The notes beneath the pieces are model-generated. The model did not search any database and was not told the origin of the DNA. It saw only the letters and a list, made by a program, of their open reading frames with translations. DNA of 13,128 bases from Thermodesulfobium sp. 4217-1 (GTDB lineage: Bacteria > Thermodesulfobiota > Thermodesulfobiia > Thermodesulfobiales > Thermodesulfobiaceae), in the NCBI RefSeq assembly GCF_039822205.1, contig NZ_JBAGBW010000034.1, forward strand, positions 1 through 13,128, written 5' to 3'. Below are positions 6,567 through 13,128 of this stretch, piece by piece. The translations under genes and the position numbers were made by a program. The stretch's first letter is position 1. Every line of letters starts with the position of its first letter.

Positions 6567-7574
6567 ATGTTTTATGAAAAAGATGTTAATAGAGTTTTAG
6601 ATGCTAATCGCAATAGGTGTATAGAGGGCCTTAGGGTTGTTGAGGACTATTTACGGTTTATAAAAAATGATTCGCATAATTCTTCTAAGATTAGAGATAT
6701 TAGACATGAAGTATCTCTTATCTTAAATTTTAATCTTTTTCAATCAAGAGATATTGAATCTGACACGGGAAAAGATTATTCACATAGTTTATACGTAGAT
6801 GAAGATCAGGTTCTTAAGGCCAATCTGTCAAGAGTTAAAGAAAGTTTGAGGGTTTTAGAAGAGTTTTCAAGATTTATAGATACCTCCATCAGTCATCGCA
6901 TAATGAAAATACGATTTAAGTTTTATGAGATAGAAAAGGAATTGTTATCTAAAAATTTTGAAAGCATTTATATATTGGCAGATTTGAGCTTGGTAAAGGA
7001 TGAGTCGGATCTTTTTGATGGACTTAATATTTTAGTAAGCAACGAAATAAATCTAATTCAACTCAGGGCCAAAAAATTTTCTACTAAGAAGATTTATGAA
7101 TTAGGATCTAAAATAAAAGAACTTTTCCCACAGATAAAACTTATTATTAACGATAAAGTTGAGGTAGCTATTGCCTTAGAGTCCTTTGGGGTTCATGTAG
7201 GCGAAGAGGAGCTGCCTTTTGGAGTAGTGAGAAGGCTTATGGGGAGAGGTATAGTGGGTGCTACAGTTCACAGCGTTGATGATTTGAGAGCGTCTCAATT
7301 GGCCAGTGTAGATTACATTGGCGTTGGAGCAATATATCCTTCATCTACAAAGCCCGAATGTGCATTGAACGGTTTAGGCTTTCTAAAAAAAATTAGGTCT
7401 TTAACTACAACTTTTATATATTCTATTGGCGGTATTAATTCAAATAATGCTAAAGCTGTTTTTGATGCTGGGACTGATGGAATTTGTGTGGGAAGCGGCT
7501 TTTGGCATGCTAAAGATAGAGATGAAGAGTTAAAAAAATTAATTAATATTTCAACAAATAAGGAGGAAAATTAA
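6567..7574 (+). CDS. thiE: ThiD2-ThiE fusion: HMP-phosphate kinase / thiamine-phosphate synthase
   Basis: A 335-residue two-domain protein. Residues about 1-130 match the ThiD2 family, reported as a monofunctional kinase making HMP-PP from HMP-P and unrelated to ordinary ThiD. Its signature LDANRNR...EGLRVVEDY (11-28) recurs as LKANLSR...ESLRVLEEF (83-100). Residues about 133-330 are ThiE, joining HMP-PP to thiazole phosphate. Visible there are QLRAK (165-169), IINDK (D196), GVHVGEEEL (around H210), GATVHS, VGAIYPSSTK, GGI (288-290) and a terminal phosphate-binding GICVGSGF. GEEE replaces the more usual GQDD or GQED, a conservative change. It is the first gene after the TPP riboswitch; its start has a weak GAGG (6552-6555), spacing 11. 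Its stop touches the thiC ATG. No separate thiD is in the window, consistent with the fusion supplying this step. Confidence 0.9.
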   Translation: MFYEKDVNRVLDANRNRCIEGLRVVEDYLRFIKNDSHNSSKIRDIRHEVSLILNFNLFQSRDIESDTGKDYSHSLYVDEDQVLKANLSRVKESLRVLEEFSRFIDTSISHRIMKIRFKFYEIEKELLSKNFESIYILADLSLVKDESDLFDGLNILVSNEINLIQLRAKKFSTKKIYELGSKIKELFPQIKLIINDKVEVAIALESFGVHVGEEELPFGVVRRLMGRGIVGATVHSVDDLRASQLASVDYIGVGAIYPSSTKPECALNGLGFLKKIRSLTTTFIYSIGGINSNNAKAVFDAGTDGICVGSGFWHAKDRDEELKKLINISTNKEEN

Positions 7575-8873
7575 ATGACCCAGAGAGAGTCGGCATTGAA
7601 GGGCGTGTATACCGACGCAATAAAATATGTTGCAGAATATGAGGGTTTGAGCGTTGATTATATATTAGAACAATTAAGTGCTGGTACAATTTGTATTCCA
7701 GCGAACATAAATCACAAATCAATGTCTTATAGGGGGGTAGGCAAAGGGTTAAAGACAAAGGTTAATGCCAATATTGGCACATCAAGCGATTTTCCAAATA
7801 TAGAGGAAGAAATTGCAAAATTGAAGATTGCTATTCAAAGTGGTGCAGATGCGGTAATGGATCTTTCTACAGGAGGGGATCTAATAAAAATTAGAGAGAC
7901 TCTTTTGGCAGATTGCGATGTGCCATTTGGAACGGTGCCAATATATGAAGTTGCAGTGAATGCGCTTGAAAAATATGGTGCGATAGTAAAGATGGACGTT
8001 GATGATTTTTTCAACGTTATTGAAAAACAAGGTGAACAAGGAGTTGACTTTATAACAGTCCATGTCGGTGTCACAAGGTCCTCTATTGAGAGGTTGAGAA
8101 AGCAAAAGAGAACTGCAGATATTGTAAGCCGAGGCGGATCTTTTCTAACTGCCTGGATTCTTCACAACGACAAAGAGAATCCTCTTTATGAAAACTATGA
8201 TAGATTGTTAGAAATTGCGAAAAAGTATGATATGACCCTGTCCTTAGGTGATGGAATGAGACCGGGCGCTTTAGCTGATGCAACTGATAGGTCTCAGATT
8301 GAAGAGCTTATAACTTTAGGTGAGCTTACGAAAACTGCTCTTGATTACGGTGTGCAAGTGATGGTCGAGGGACCGGGTCACGTTCCTATCGACCAGATAG
8401 AAACTAATATAAAGATACAGAAATCACTTTGTCAGGGAGCTCCATTTTATGTATTAGGCCCCTTAGTGACCGATGTGGCGCCAGGATACGACCATATAAC
8501 TTCGGCTATTGGAGGAGCTATCGCAGGCATGTATGGAGCAGATTTTTTGTGCTACGTAACTCCAGCCGAACATCTGGGCTTGCCAACCTTAGAGGATGTG
8601 AAGGATGGGGTTATTGCTTCAAGGATAGCGGCTCATGCTGCTGATATTGCCAAAGGGGTAAAGGGCGCTCTTAACTGGGACTTAGAGATGGCTCAAGCAA
8701 GAAAAGCTCTTGACTGGAAAAAGCAGATCGAGCTTTCTGTAGATCCTGAAAAGTCATCAAGAGTTTATAACAGTAGAAAGTCTGCCGAAGAACAGGGTTG
8801 CAGTATGTGTGGCAAGTATTGTGCAATGAAGATCGTCGCAGAGTATCTAAATGTAGATTTGAAAAAATGTTGA
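7575..8873 (+). CDS. thiC: Phosphomethylpyrimidine synthase ThiC
   Basis: Radical-SAM enzyme converting aminoimidazole ribotide to HMP-P, the pyrimidine precursor of thiamine. At 432 residues it is the short bacterial form without the longer N-terminal domain of some homologues. It contains IPANINH, VNANIGTSSD, DLSTGGD, FITVHVGVTR, SRGGSF, SLGDGMRPG, MVEGPGHVPIDQIE, PLVTDVAPGYDHITSAIG and CYVTPAEHLGLP. The C-terminal cluster motif is CX2CX4C, C409-C412-C417, which holds the [4Fe-4S] cluster in the ThiC-type arrangement. The ATG directly follows the thiE stop, and AAGGAGGA at 7560-7567 overlaps the end of thiE, so translation is probably coupled. Its product goes to the ThiD2 domain encoded just upstream. 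The last seven bases overlap thiL. Confidence 0.97.
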   Translation: MTQRESALKGVYTDAIKYVAEYEGLSVDYILEQLSAGTICIPANINHKSMSYRGVGKGLKTKVNANIGTSSDFPNIEEEIAKLKIAIQSGADAVMDLSTGGDLIKIRETLLADCDVPFGTVPIYEVAVNALEKYGAIVKMDVDDFFNVIEKQGEQGVDFITVHVGVTRSSIERLRKQKRTADIVSRGGSFLTAWILHNDKENPLYENYDRLLEIAKKYDMTLSLGDGMRPGALADATDRSQIEELITLGELTKTALDYGVQVMVEGPGHVPIDQIETNIKIQKSLCQGAPFYVLGPLVTDVAPGYDHITSAIGGAIAGMYGADFLCYVTPAEHLGLPTLEDVKDGVIASRIAAHAADIAKGVKGALNWDLEMAQARKALDWKKQIELSVDPEKSSRVYNSRKSAEEQGCSMCGKYCAMKIVAEYLNVDLKKC

Positions 8874-9844
8874 AAATTAAGGATCTTGGGGAGTTTGGTT
8901 TTATTAATAGCATAAACCCAAAAGAGACAGTGGCCGATCTTAAATTGGGAATTGGTGATGATGCCGCTGTAATTTCCCCACCTGAAGGTTTTGATTTAGT
9001 AATTACCACAGATATGCTTGTGGAAGGAAAACACTTCTTGGCTGATACCAACCCTTATGCGGTTGGGTACAGATCTATGTGTGCTAATTTGTCTGATATT
9101 GCTGCTATGGGCGCAATACCAAAATTTTATTTTATATCCTTGGGAATAAATCCAGAAAGAGACTTCGATTATATAGAAGATATTTATAAAGGTCTAAATG
9201 GCCTTGCTGAGAAGTTTAACACTCATTTAGCTGGCGGAGATACTATTAAATCTGAAAACACGATTATTTCTATTACTTTGATAAGTTATGTTGAAAAATC
9301 GATGGCCATAAAAAGAGAAGGAGAGATAGAAGTTGGAGACCTAATCGTCTCTGTAGGTCCCCTGGGTTATTCTGGTGCTGGTTTGGAAGTAATTAAAAAC
9401 AAGTTTGACGGTTTCGATGAACAGGTAGAGGTTTTTCTATATCCATATCCTCAGGTTATCGCAGGACGTATTTTGGGACAGTCAAAATTGATACGCGTAA
9501 TGATGGATAATTCTGACGGGTTAGCTAGTTGTATTGAAAATTTGGTTGTTAAAAATGGCTTTGGCGCAATGCTTTTTGAGGAAGAGATATTTGATGAAAA
9601 ACTTAAAGCTATTGCAGAAATTACAAATAAGGAATATCTTGATTTTGTTTTTAATGGAGGAGAAGATTTTGGGCTTGTGGCAGTAGTGAAGAGAGATAGC
9701 TTTTTAGATATTTCTTCCTCTTTGAAAAAATCATCCGATAAGGTAAAGATAATTGGAGAGGTTTGTGACGACAAGAAAGTTGTATTAAAAAAGATAGATG
9801 GAAGCATTTGTGCAATCAATAAGTCTGGATATACTCAATTTTAA
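8867..9844 (+). CDS. thiL: Thiamine-monophosphate kinase ThiL
   Basis: Phosphorylates thiamine phosphate to TPP, the last step of the pathway and the ligand of the riboswitch upstream. The sequence has LGEFGFI at the N-terminus, GIGDDAAV (D31, D32), TTDMLVEGKHF, MGAIPKF, LAGGDT (D125), GPLGYSGAG, DNSDGLA and FNGGEDFGLV, the standard order for ThiL/PurM-type ATP-dependent kinases. Starting at 8867 gives 325 residues, normal for the family, and the N-terminus aligns directly. An upstream in-frame ATG at 8798 would add 23 residues read from the C-terminal cluster region of thiC and is rejected. The start overlaps thiC by seven bases and has no strong ribosome-binding site, so it probably relies on coupling to thiC. 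It is the last gene of the operon. Confidence 0.93.
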   Translation: MLKIKDLGEFGFINSINPKETVADLKLGIGDDAAVISPPEGFDLVITTDMLVEGKHFLADTNPYAVGYRSMCANLSDIAAMGAIPKFYFISLGINPERDFDYIEDIYKGLNGLAEKFNTHLAGGDTIKSENTIISITLISYVEKSMAIKREGEIEVGDLIVSVGPLGYSGAGLEVIKNKFDGFDEQVEVFLYPYPQVIAGRILGQSKLIRVMMDNSDGLASCIENLVVKNGFGAMLFEEEIFDEKLKAIAEITNKEYLDFVFNGGEDFGLVAVVKRDSFLDISSSLKKSSDKVKIIGEVCDDKKVVLKKIDGSICAINKSGYTQF

Positions 9845-9922
9845 AGTTTATACAAAAAAAAGATAATATTTAAAGTTAGATATTCGAATTTGCTTAATTA
9901 TATAAGGAAAAATTTAATAATT

Positions 9923-9966
9923 AGATTTCATTGATATTTTTTTAGTTATCTTTAGAAATCTTTTAT
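9923..9966 (+). terminator. Possible weak terminator hairpin after thiL
   Basis: AGATTTC (9923-9929) is the exact complement of GAAATCT (9955-9961), and an inner GATA/TATC pair (9933-9936 with 9947-9950) could extend the fold across small internal loops. A short T run follows. All pairing is AT-rich and the loop is long, so this may be a chance palindrome. The rest of 9845-9986 is AT-rich with no gene seen. Confidence 0.3.
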
Positions 9967-9986
9967 AACGTATGTAATTTTCCTGT

Positions 9987-10015
9987 TTGACAGATGTTTT
10001 ATTTATTGGTATGAT
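9987..10015 (+). promoter_or_regulatory. Strong sigma-70-type promoter of the str operon
   Basis: A perfect TTGACA (9987-9992), a 17-base spacer and TATGAT (10010-10015), with TGG at 10007-10009 forming an extended -10. Transcription would start near 10022, giving a leader of about 60 bases before rpsL. This is the best promoter match in the window and fits a highly expressed ribosomal operon. Confidence 0.85.
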
Positions 10016-10050
10016 AGCATTTTGTCTATACTTTAAAATTTTATTTACTA

Positions 10051-10073
10051 GGAGGTGAACCTCTAAAAGAGGG
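10051..10073 (+). promoter_or_regulatory. rpsL leader with two alternative hairpins around the ribosome-binding site
   Basis: GGAGGTGA (10051-10058) is the strongest Shine-Dalgarno match here, but it is 23 bases from the rpsL ATG. A second match, AGAGGG (10068-10073), sits at normal distance. CCTCT (10060-10064), between them, can pair with GGAGG on its left (TGAA loop, one G-T wobble) or with AGAGG on its right (AAA loop), but not both. Either the upstream site is masked and the proximal one free, or the right-hand hairpin forms and shortens the distance from GGAGG to the ATG. A regulatory role is inferred. Confidence 0.5.
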
Positions 10074-10081
10074 ATTATAGT

Positions 10082-10456
10082 ATGCCCACAATTAATCAAT
10101 TGGTTCGATATGAACGTGAAAAATTAACAAGAAAATCAAAGTCGCCAGCATTGCAGTCCTGTCCTCAAAGAAGAGGAGTTTGCACAAGAGTTTATACTAC
10201 TACACCAAAGAAACCTAATTCGGCTCTGAGAAAGGTTGCTCGTGTAAAGCTCACTAATGGATTTGAGGTTACTGCTTATATACCTGGTATTGGACACAAT
10301 TTACAAGAGCACTCTGTTGTTTTGGTAAGAGGAGGTCGTGTAAAGGACCTTCCTGGTGTTCGTTACCATATTGTAAGAGGGGCTTTAGATGCAGCCGGTG
10401 TTCAAAATAGAGCTCAGAGTCGTTCTAAATATGGCTCTAAAAAACCAAAGAAATAA
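10082..10456 (+). CDS. rpsL: 30S ribosomal protein S12
   Basis: Decoding-centre ribosomal protein, 124 residues, the normal bacterial length. The start MPTINQLVR is canonical and fixes the ATG at 10082. [13 protein letters not shown] (K43, K44) and [12 protein letters not shown] (K88, D89) match the conserved loops around the A site. The two lysine positions carry the ordinary streptomycin-sensitive residues in Escherichia coli numbering, and D89 is the aspartate methylthiolated by RimO in some bacteria. It is the first gene of the str operon, which here follows the thiamine operon and not rpoBC. The basic C-terminal tail [10 protein letters not shown] is typical. Confidence 0.98.
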   Translation: MPTINQLVRYEREKLTRKSKSPALQSCPQRRGVCTRVYTTTPKKPNSALRKVARVKLTNGFEVTAYIPGIGHNLQEHSVVLVRGGRVKDLPGVRYHIVRGALDAAGVQNRAQSRSKYGSKKPKK

Positions 10457-10476
10457 GCTAAAAAGGAGATAAAGTT

Positions 10477-10947
10477 ATGCCTCGACGCGGTGGAACAAGA
10501 GTTAGACCTTTAATACCTGATCCAGTTACTGGCAGTACTGTTGTTACAAGAATTATTAATAAGGTTATGTGGGATGGTAAAAAGAGTAAGTCAGAACACA
10601 TAATGTATGGAGCACTTGACATAGTTGAGAAAGCTGTCGGAGAACCAGGTGTCCAGGCTTTGGAAAAAGCCATACAAAACATAACGCCAATTCTTGAAGT
10701 AAGACCAAGGCGTGTCGGTGGTGCTGTTTACCAGATACCTATCGAAGTAGTGCCAAGGAGAGGTTTGGCTCTTGCAATTCGTTGGATTGTAGACGCAGCC
10801 AGGGCTAGAACTGGTAAGTCGATGACAGAAAATTTGGCTCAAGAGATCATTGATGGCTTTAGGGGTACAGGAACTGGCATTAAAAAAAGAGAAGATATGC
10901 ATAAGATGGCAGAGGCCAACAGGGCTTTTGCGCATTATAGGTGGTAA
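10477..10947 (+). CDS. rpsG: 30S ribosomal protein S7
   Basis: Primary 16S rRNA-binding protein that nucleates assembly of the 30S head; 156 residues, standard length. The N-terminus MPRRGG, then PDPVTGS, VTRIINKVMWDGKKS, ALEKAIQNITPILEVRPRRVGGAVYQIP, VVPRRGLALAIRW, and the C-terminal KREDMHKMAEANRAFAHYRW-type ending are all characteristic. AAAAGGAG (10460-10467) lies in the 20-base gap after rpsL. That gap shows no large structure of the kind through which S7 represses the operon in Escherichia coli, so any autoregulation here would need another site. Confidence 0.98.
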   Translation: MPRRGGTRVRPLIPDPVTGSTVVTRIINKVMWDGKKSKSEHIMYGALDIVEKAVGEPGVQALEKAIQNITPILEVRPRRVGGAVYQIPIEVVPRRGLALAIRWIVDAARARTGKSMTENLAQEIIDGFRGTGTGIKKREDMHKMAEANRAFAHYRW

Positions 10948-10976
10948 GAAATTAACAAATTAAGGATGGAGTGTTT

Positions 10977-13055
10977 ATGAAACGAGGTTTTTCCATTGAT
11001 CAATTAAGAAATATTGGTATTGCTGCGCATATTGACGCAGGTAAGACTACCACTACTGAAAGGATTTTGTTCTATTCTGGCAGAATTCATAAAGTTGGTG
11101 AAGTCCATGAGGGTACTGCAACTATGGACTGGATGCCTCAAGAGAGAGAAAGAGGCATTACAATAACTTCAGCAGTAACCACTGTTGAATGGAGAGGTTT
11201 TAGAATTAATATAATTGACACTCCAGGTCACGTGGACTTTACAATTGAAGTAGAACGTTCATTAAGGGTACTAGATGGCGTCGTAGTTGTACTGTCAGCT
11301 GTAGAGGGCGTACAACCACAATCTGAAACCGTTTGGAGACAGGCCACCAGGTATGAAGTGCCAAGGGTTGTATTTGTAAACAAAATGGATAGAGTTGGAG
11401 CAGATTTTTTCAGAGTTGTAACCGATATGAGAGAGAAGCTTAGAGCTCCTGTAGTTCCTATCCAAGTTCCTATGGGCGCAGAAGACAACTTTTTAGGCGT
11501 AATAGACATACTCGAGAGAAAAGCATACGTTTGGGCAGGCGATAAAAGCGGCAGAGATTTTGAAGTTTTAGATGTGCCGGAAGATTACAAAGAAGTTGTT
11601 GAAGACTGCAGGGAAAAACTTATTGAAAATGCTGTCGAAAACGATGAAGTACTTTTAGGTAAGTATATGAACGGTGAAGAGATATCTCTTGAAGAAGTAA
11701 AAGCTGCTATTAGAAAGTCAACCATTGAAAATAAACTTATTCCCGTTTTGTGCGGAACAGCTTTTAAAAACAAAGGAGTCCAACAACTTTTGGATGCCGT
11801 AGTCGACTATTTGCCATCTCCAGAAGACGTACCTCCTGTTGAAGGGCTAAACCCAAAAACTGACAAGGTCGAAGTAAGGCTGCCCTCTAATGATGAACCT
11901 GCTGCGGCTCTTGCTTTTAAGATCATTTCAGATCCTTATGTAGGCAGATTAACTTATATAAGGGTGTATTCAGGTGAAATAAAGGCTGGTTCATACATTT
12001 ACAATGTTAAAAAGAGAACCAAAGAAAGAGTTGCAAGGCTTTTGCAGATGCATGCAAATCACAGAGAAGAAATACCTGCAGTTTACGCTGGCGATCTTTG
12101 TGCAGTGGTTGGTCTTAGGGATACAGTAACTGGTGACACGCTTTCACAAGAAGATAGACCAATAATCTTAGAATCTATTCATATACCAGAACCTGTAATA
12201 TCTGTCGCCATAGAACCAAAGACTAAAGTAGATCAAGAGAAGCTCTCAGTTGCTCTCCAAAAGTTGTCAGAAGAAGATCCAACTTTCCGAGTTAGCATTG
12301 ATCACGAAACGGGCCAGACTATTATCCAGGGTATGGGCGAATTGCACCTTGAGATTATTATCGATAGACTTTTAAGAGAATTCAAAGTAGAAGCTACAAT
12401 AGGCAAACCACAGGTTTCATATAGAGAAACTATAAAACAACCGATTAAGGCTGAAGGGAAATTCATAAGACAGTCTGGCGGTAGAGGTCAATATGGCCAT
12501 GTCTGGATAGAGATGGTTCCTACTGAGCAAGGTTCTGAGTTTGTTTGTGAGAACAAAATTGTGGGTGGAGCAATTCCAAAAGAATATGTTCCTGCTGTTG
12601 AAGCTGGTATAAAAGAAGCAATGCAATCTGGAGTTCTGGCTGGTTATCCTGTGGTGGACTTCAAGGTTACAATTTTTGACGGTTCATACCACGATGTAGA
12701 CTCATCCGAAATGGCATTTAAAATTGCTGGATCTATGGCTTTTAAGGAAGCTATGTCAAAAGCAAAGCCAATTTTACTTGAACCAGTTATGAGCATCGAA
12801 ATTGTGGTGCCAGATGACTATTTAGGAGAGGTCTTAGGAGATATAAACTCTCGTAGAGGCAGAATCGACGGAATGACTACAAGAAATGGAGTGCATATTA
12901 TAAATGCTCTCGTGCCGTTGTCCGAGATGTTTGGGTATGCGACTGATTTGAGATCTAAAACTCAAGGCAGAGGAACGTATACAATGGAATTTGATCACTA
13001 TGAAGAAGTCCCTAGAAATGTTGCTGAAGCAATTATTTCTTCAAAAAAAGGATAA
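10977..13055 (+). CDS. fusA: Translation elongation factor G
   Basis: GTPase driving ribosomal translocation and, with recycling factor, subunit splitting. At 692 residues it is full length with five domains. The GTP-binding motifs are AHIDAGKT (17-24), RGITI, DTPGH (81-85), NKMD (135-138) and a CGTAF segment. Domains II-V follow, including [24 protein letters not shown] and, in domain [17 protein letters not shown]. The ATG at 10977 is chosen because GGAG (10968-10971) is five bases upstream and [15 protein letters not shown] fits the family; a GTG at 10971 would overlap that ribosome-binding site and is unlikely. The 29-base gap after rpsG indicates co-transcription. No unusual substitutions in the GTPase motifs are visible. 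Confidence 0.97.
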   Translation: MKRGFSIDQLRNIGIAAHIDAGKTTTTERILFYSGRIHKVGEVHEGTATMDWMPQERERGITITSAVTTVEWRGFRINIIDTPGHVDFTIEVERSLRVLDGVVVVLSAVEGVQPQSETVWRQATRYEVPRVVFVNKMDRVGADFFRVVTDMREKLRAPVVPIQVPMGAEDNFLGVIDILERKAYVWAGDKSGRDFEVLDVPEDYKEVVEDCREKLIENAVENDEVLLGKYMNGEEISLEEVKAAIRKSTIENKLIPVLCGTAFKNKGVQQLLDAVVDYLPSPEDVPPVEGLNPKTDKVEVRLPSNDEPAAALAFKIISDPYVGRLTYIRVYSGEIKAGSYIYNVKKRTKERVARLLQMHANHREEIPAVYAGDLCAVVGLRDTVTGDTLSQEDRPIILESIHIPEPVISVAIEPKTKVDQEKLSVALQKLSEEDPTFRVSIDHETGQTIIQGMGELHLEIIIDRLLREFKVEATIGKPQVSYRETIKQPIKAEGKFIRQSGGRGQYGHVWIEMVPTEQGSEFVCENKIVGGAIPKEYVPAVEAGIKEAMQSGVLAGYPVVDFKVTIFDGSYHDVDSSEMAFKIAGSMAFKEAMSKAKPILLEPVMSIEIVVPDDYLGEVLGDINSRRGRIDGMTTRNGVHIINALVPLSEMFGYATDLRSKTQGRGTYTMEFDHYEEVPRNVAEAIISSKKG

Positions 13056-13083
13056 ACTTTTTTTAAAAAATGATTTTAAAATT

Positions 13084-13104
13084 ACTTATAAAAAATAAGT
13101 TTTT
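13084..13104 (+). other. AT-rich hairpin between fusA and tuf
   Basis: ACTTAT (13084-13089) and ATAAGT (13095-13100) form a six-base-pair stem around an AAAAA loop, followed by TTTT. It resembles a weak terminator or attenuator but ends immediately before the tuf ribosome-binding site, so it could also be an mRNA-stability or processing feature. The stem is weak and may not form in a thermophile. Confidence 0.3.
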
Positions 13105-13116
13105 GGAGGGTAAATA

Positions 13117-13128
13117 ATGGCAAAAGCA
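13117..13128 (+). CDS. tuf: Start of elongation factor Tu (first four codons)
   Basis: Only MAKA is inside the window. GGAGG (13105-13109) lies seven bases upstream, and EF-Tu commonly begins MAKxKF directly after fusA in the str operon. The call depends on this conserved gene order; the sequence alone could not identify it. Confidence 0.78.

Noticed and set aside
8429-8644. Open frame on the + strand inside thiC
   Set aside because: It lies fully within a highly conserved part of thiC in another frame, has no recognisable domain and no ribosome-binding context.
8798-8866. Upstream ATG extension of thiL
   Set aside because: The added residues come from the alternate frame of the ThiC cluster region; ThiL homologues start at the position equivalent to 8867.
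10055-10066. Leader mini-frame GTG-AAC-CTC-TAA before rpsL
   Set aside because: It has only three sense codons, no upstream ribosome-binding site of its own, and its GTG lies inside the Shine-Dalgarno sequence.
10971-10976. GTG start for fusA
   Set aside because: It overlaps the GGAG ribosome-binding site, while the ATG at 10977 has correct spacing and matches the family N-terminus.
1-13128. tRNA, rRNA, insertion sequences, prophage or defence genes
   Set aside because: Nearly all sequence is accounted for by recognised metabolic and translation genes, and the gaps show no tRNA-like folds, inverted-repeat pairs or transposase fragments.

Overview
The window is AT-rich, almost entirely coding, and every gene supported here is on the + strand. 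Gene content points to an anaerobic, probably thermophilic bacterium: a four-subunit pyruvate:ferredoxin oxidoreductase in the order gamma-delta-alpha-beta (an order I recall from Thermotoga maritima), a ThiD2-ThiE fusion, and bacterial rpsL-rpsG-fusA-tuf. A Thermodesulfobium-like or deep-branching Gram-positive-like lineage would fit, but that is a guess from gene style and not something the sequence proves.

Layout. (1) Positions 1-764 hold the 3' end of a gene for a Ser/Thr/Asn-rich protein with an AMIN-like domain; it begins inside an exact 18-bp tandem repeat. (2) Positions 797-2963 hold a tight pair: a Gfo/Idh/MocA-family NAD(P)-dependent oxidoreductase, apparently starting at a non-AUG codon, and a NifV/LeuA-type DRE-TIM synthase that lacks two histidines normally conserved in its family. 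(3) Positions 3137-6269 hold porCDAB, closed by a strong intrinsic terminator. (4) Positions 6384-9844 hold a thiamine operon: promoter, TPP riboswitch, intrinsic terminator with a visible competing antiterminator, then thiD2-thiE, thiC and thiL with zero or negative spacing. (5) From 9987 to the window end is the str operon: a near-consensus promoter, a leader with two mutually exclusive hairpins over the rpsL ribosome-binding region, rpsL, rpsG, fusA and the first four codons of tuf.

How the parts connect. PorCDAB interconverts pyruvate and acetyl-CoA with ferredoxin as electron carrier, and its PorB/PorA core needs thiamine diphosphate. The next operon makes that cofactor: ThiC makes HMP-P, the ThiD2 domain phosphorylates it, ThiE couples it to the thiazole unit, and ThiL makes TPP, which feeds back through the riboswitch. 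No thiazole-branch genes (thiG, thiS, thiF, thiH, thiO) are in the window. The synthase at 1809 could use acetyl-CoA, but its substrate is unknown.

I see no mobile elements, CRISPR arrays, tRNA or rRNA genes, phage genes or defence systems. The most unusual points are the non-AUG start at 797, the altered motif in the synthase, the rpsL leader toggle, and the complete riboswitch-antiterminator-terminator arrangement. Most of the rest is well-known core metabolism and translation.
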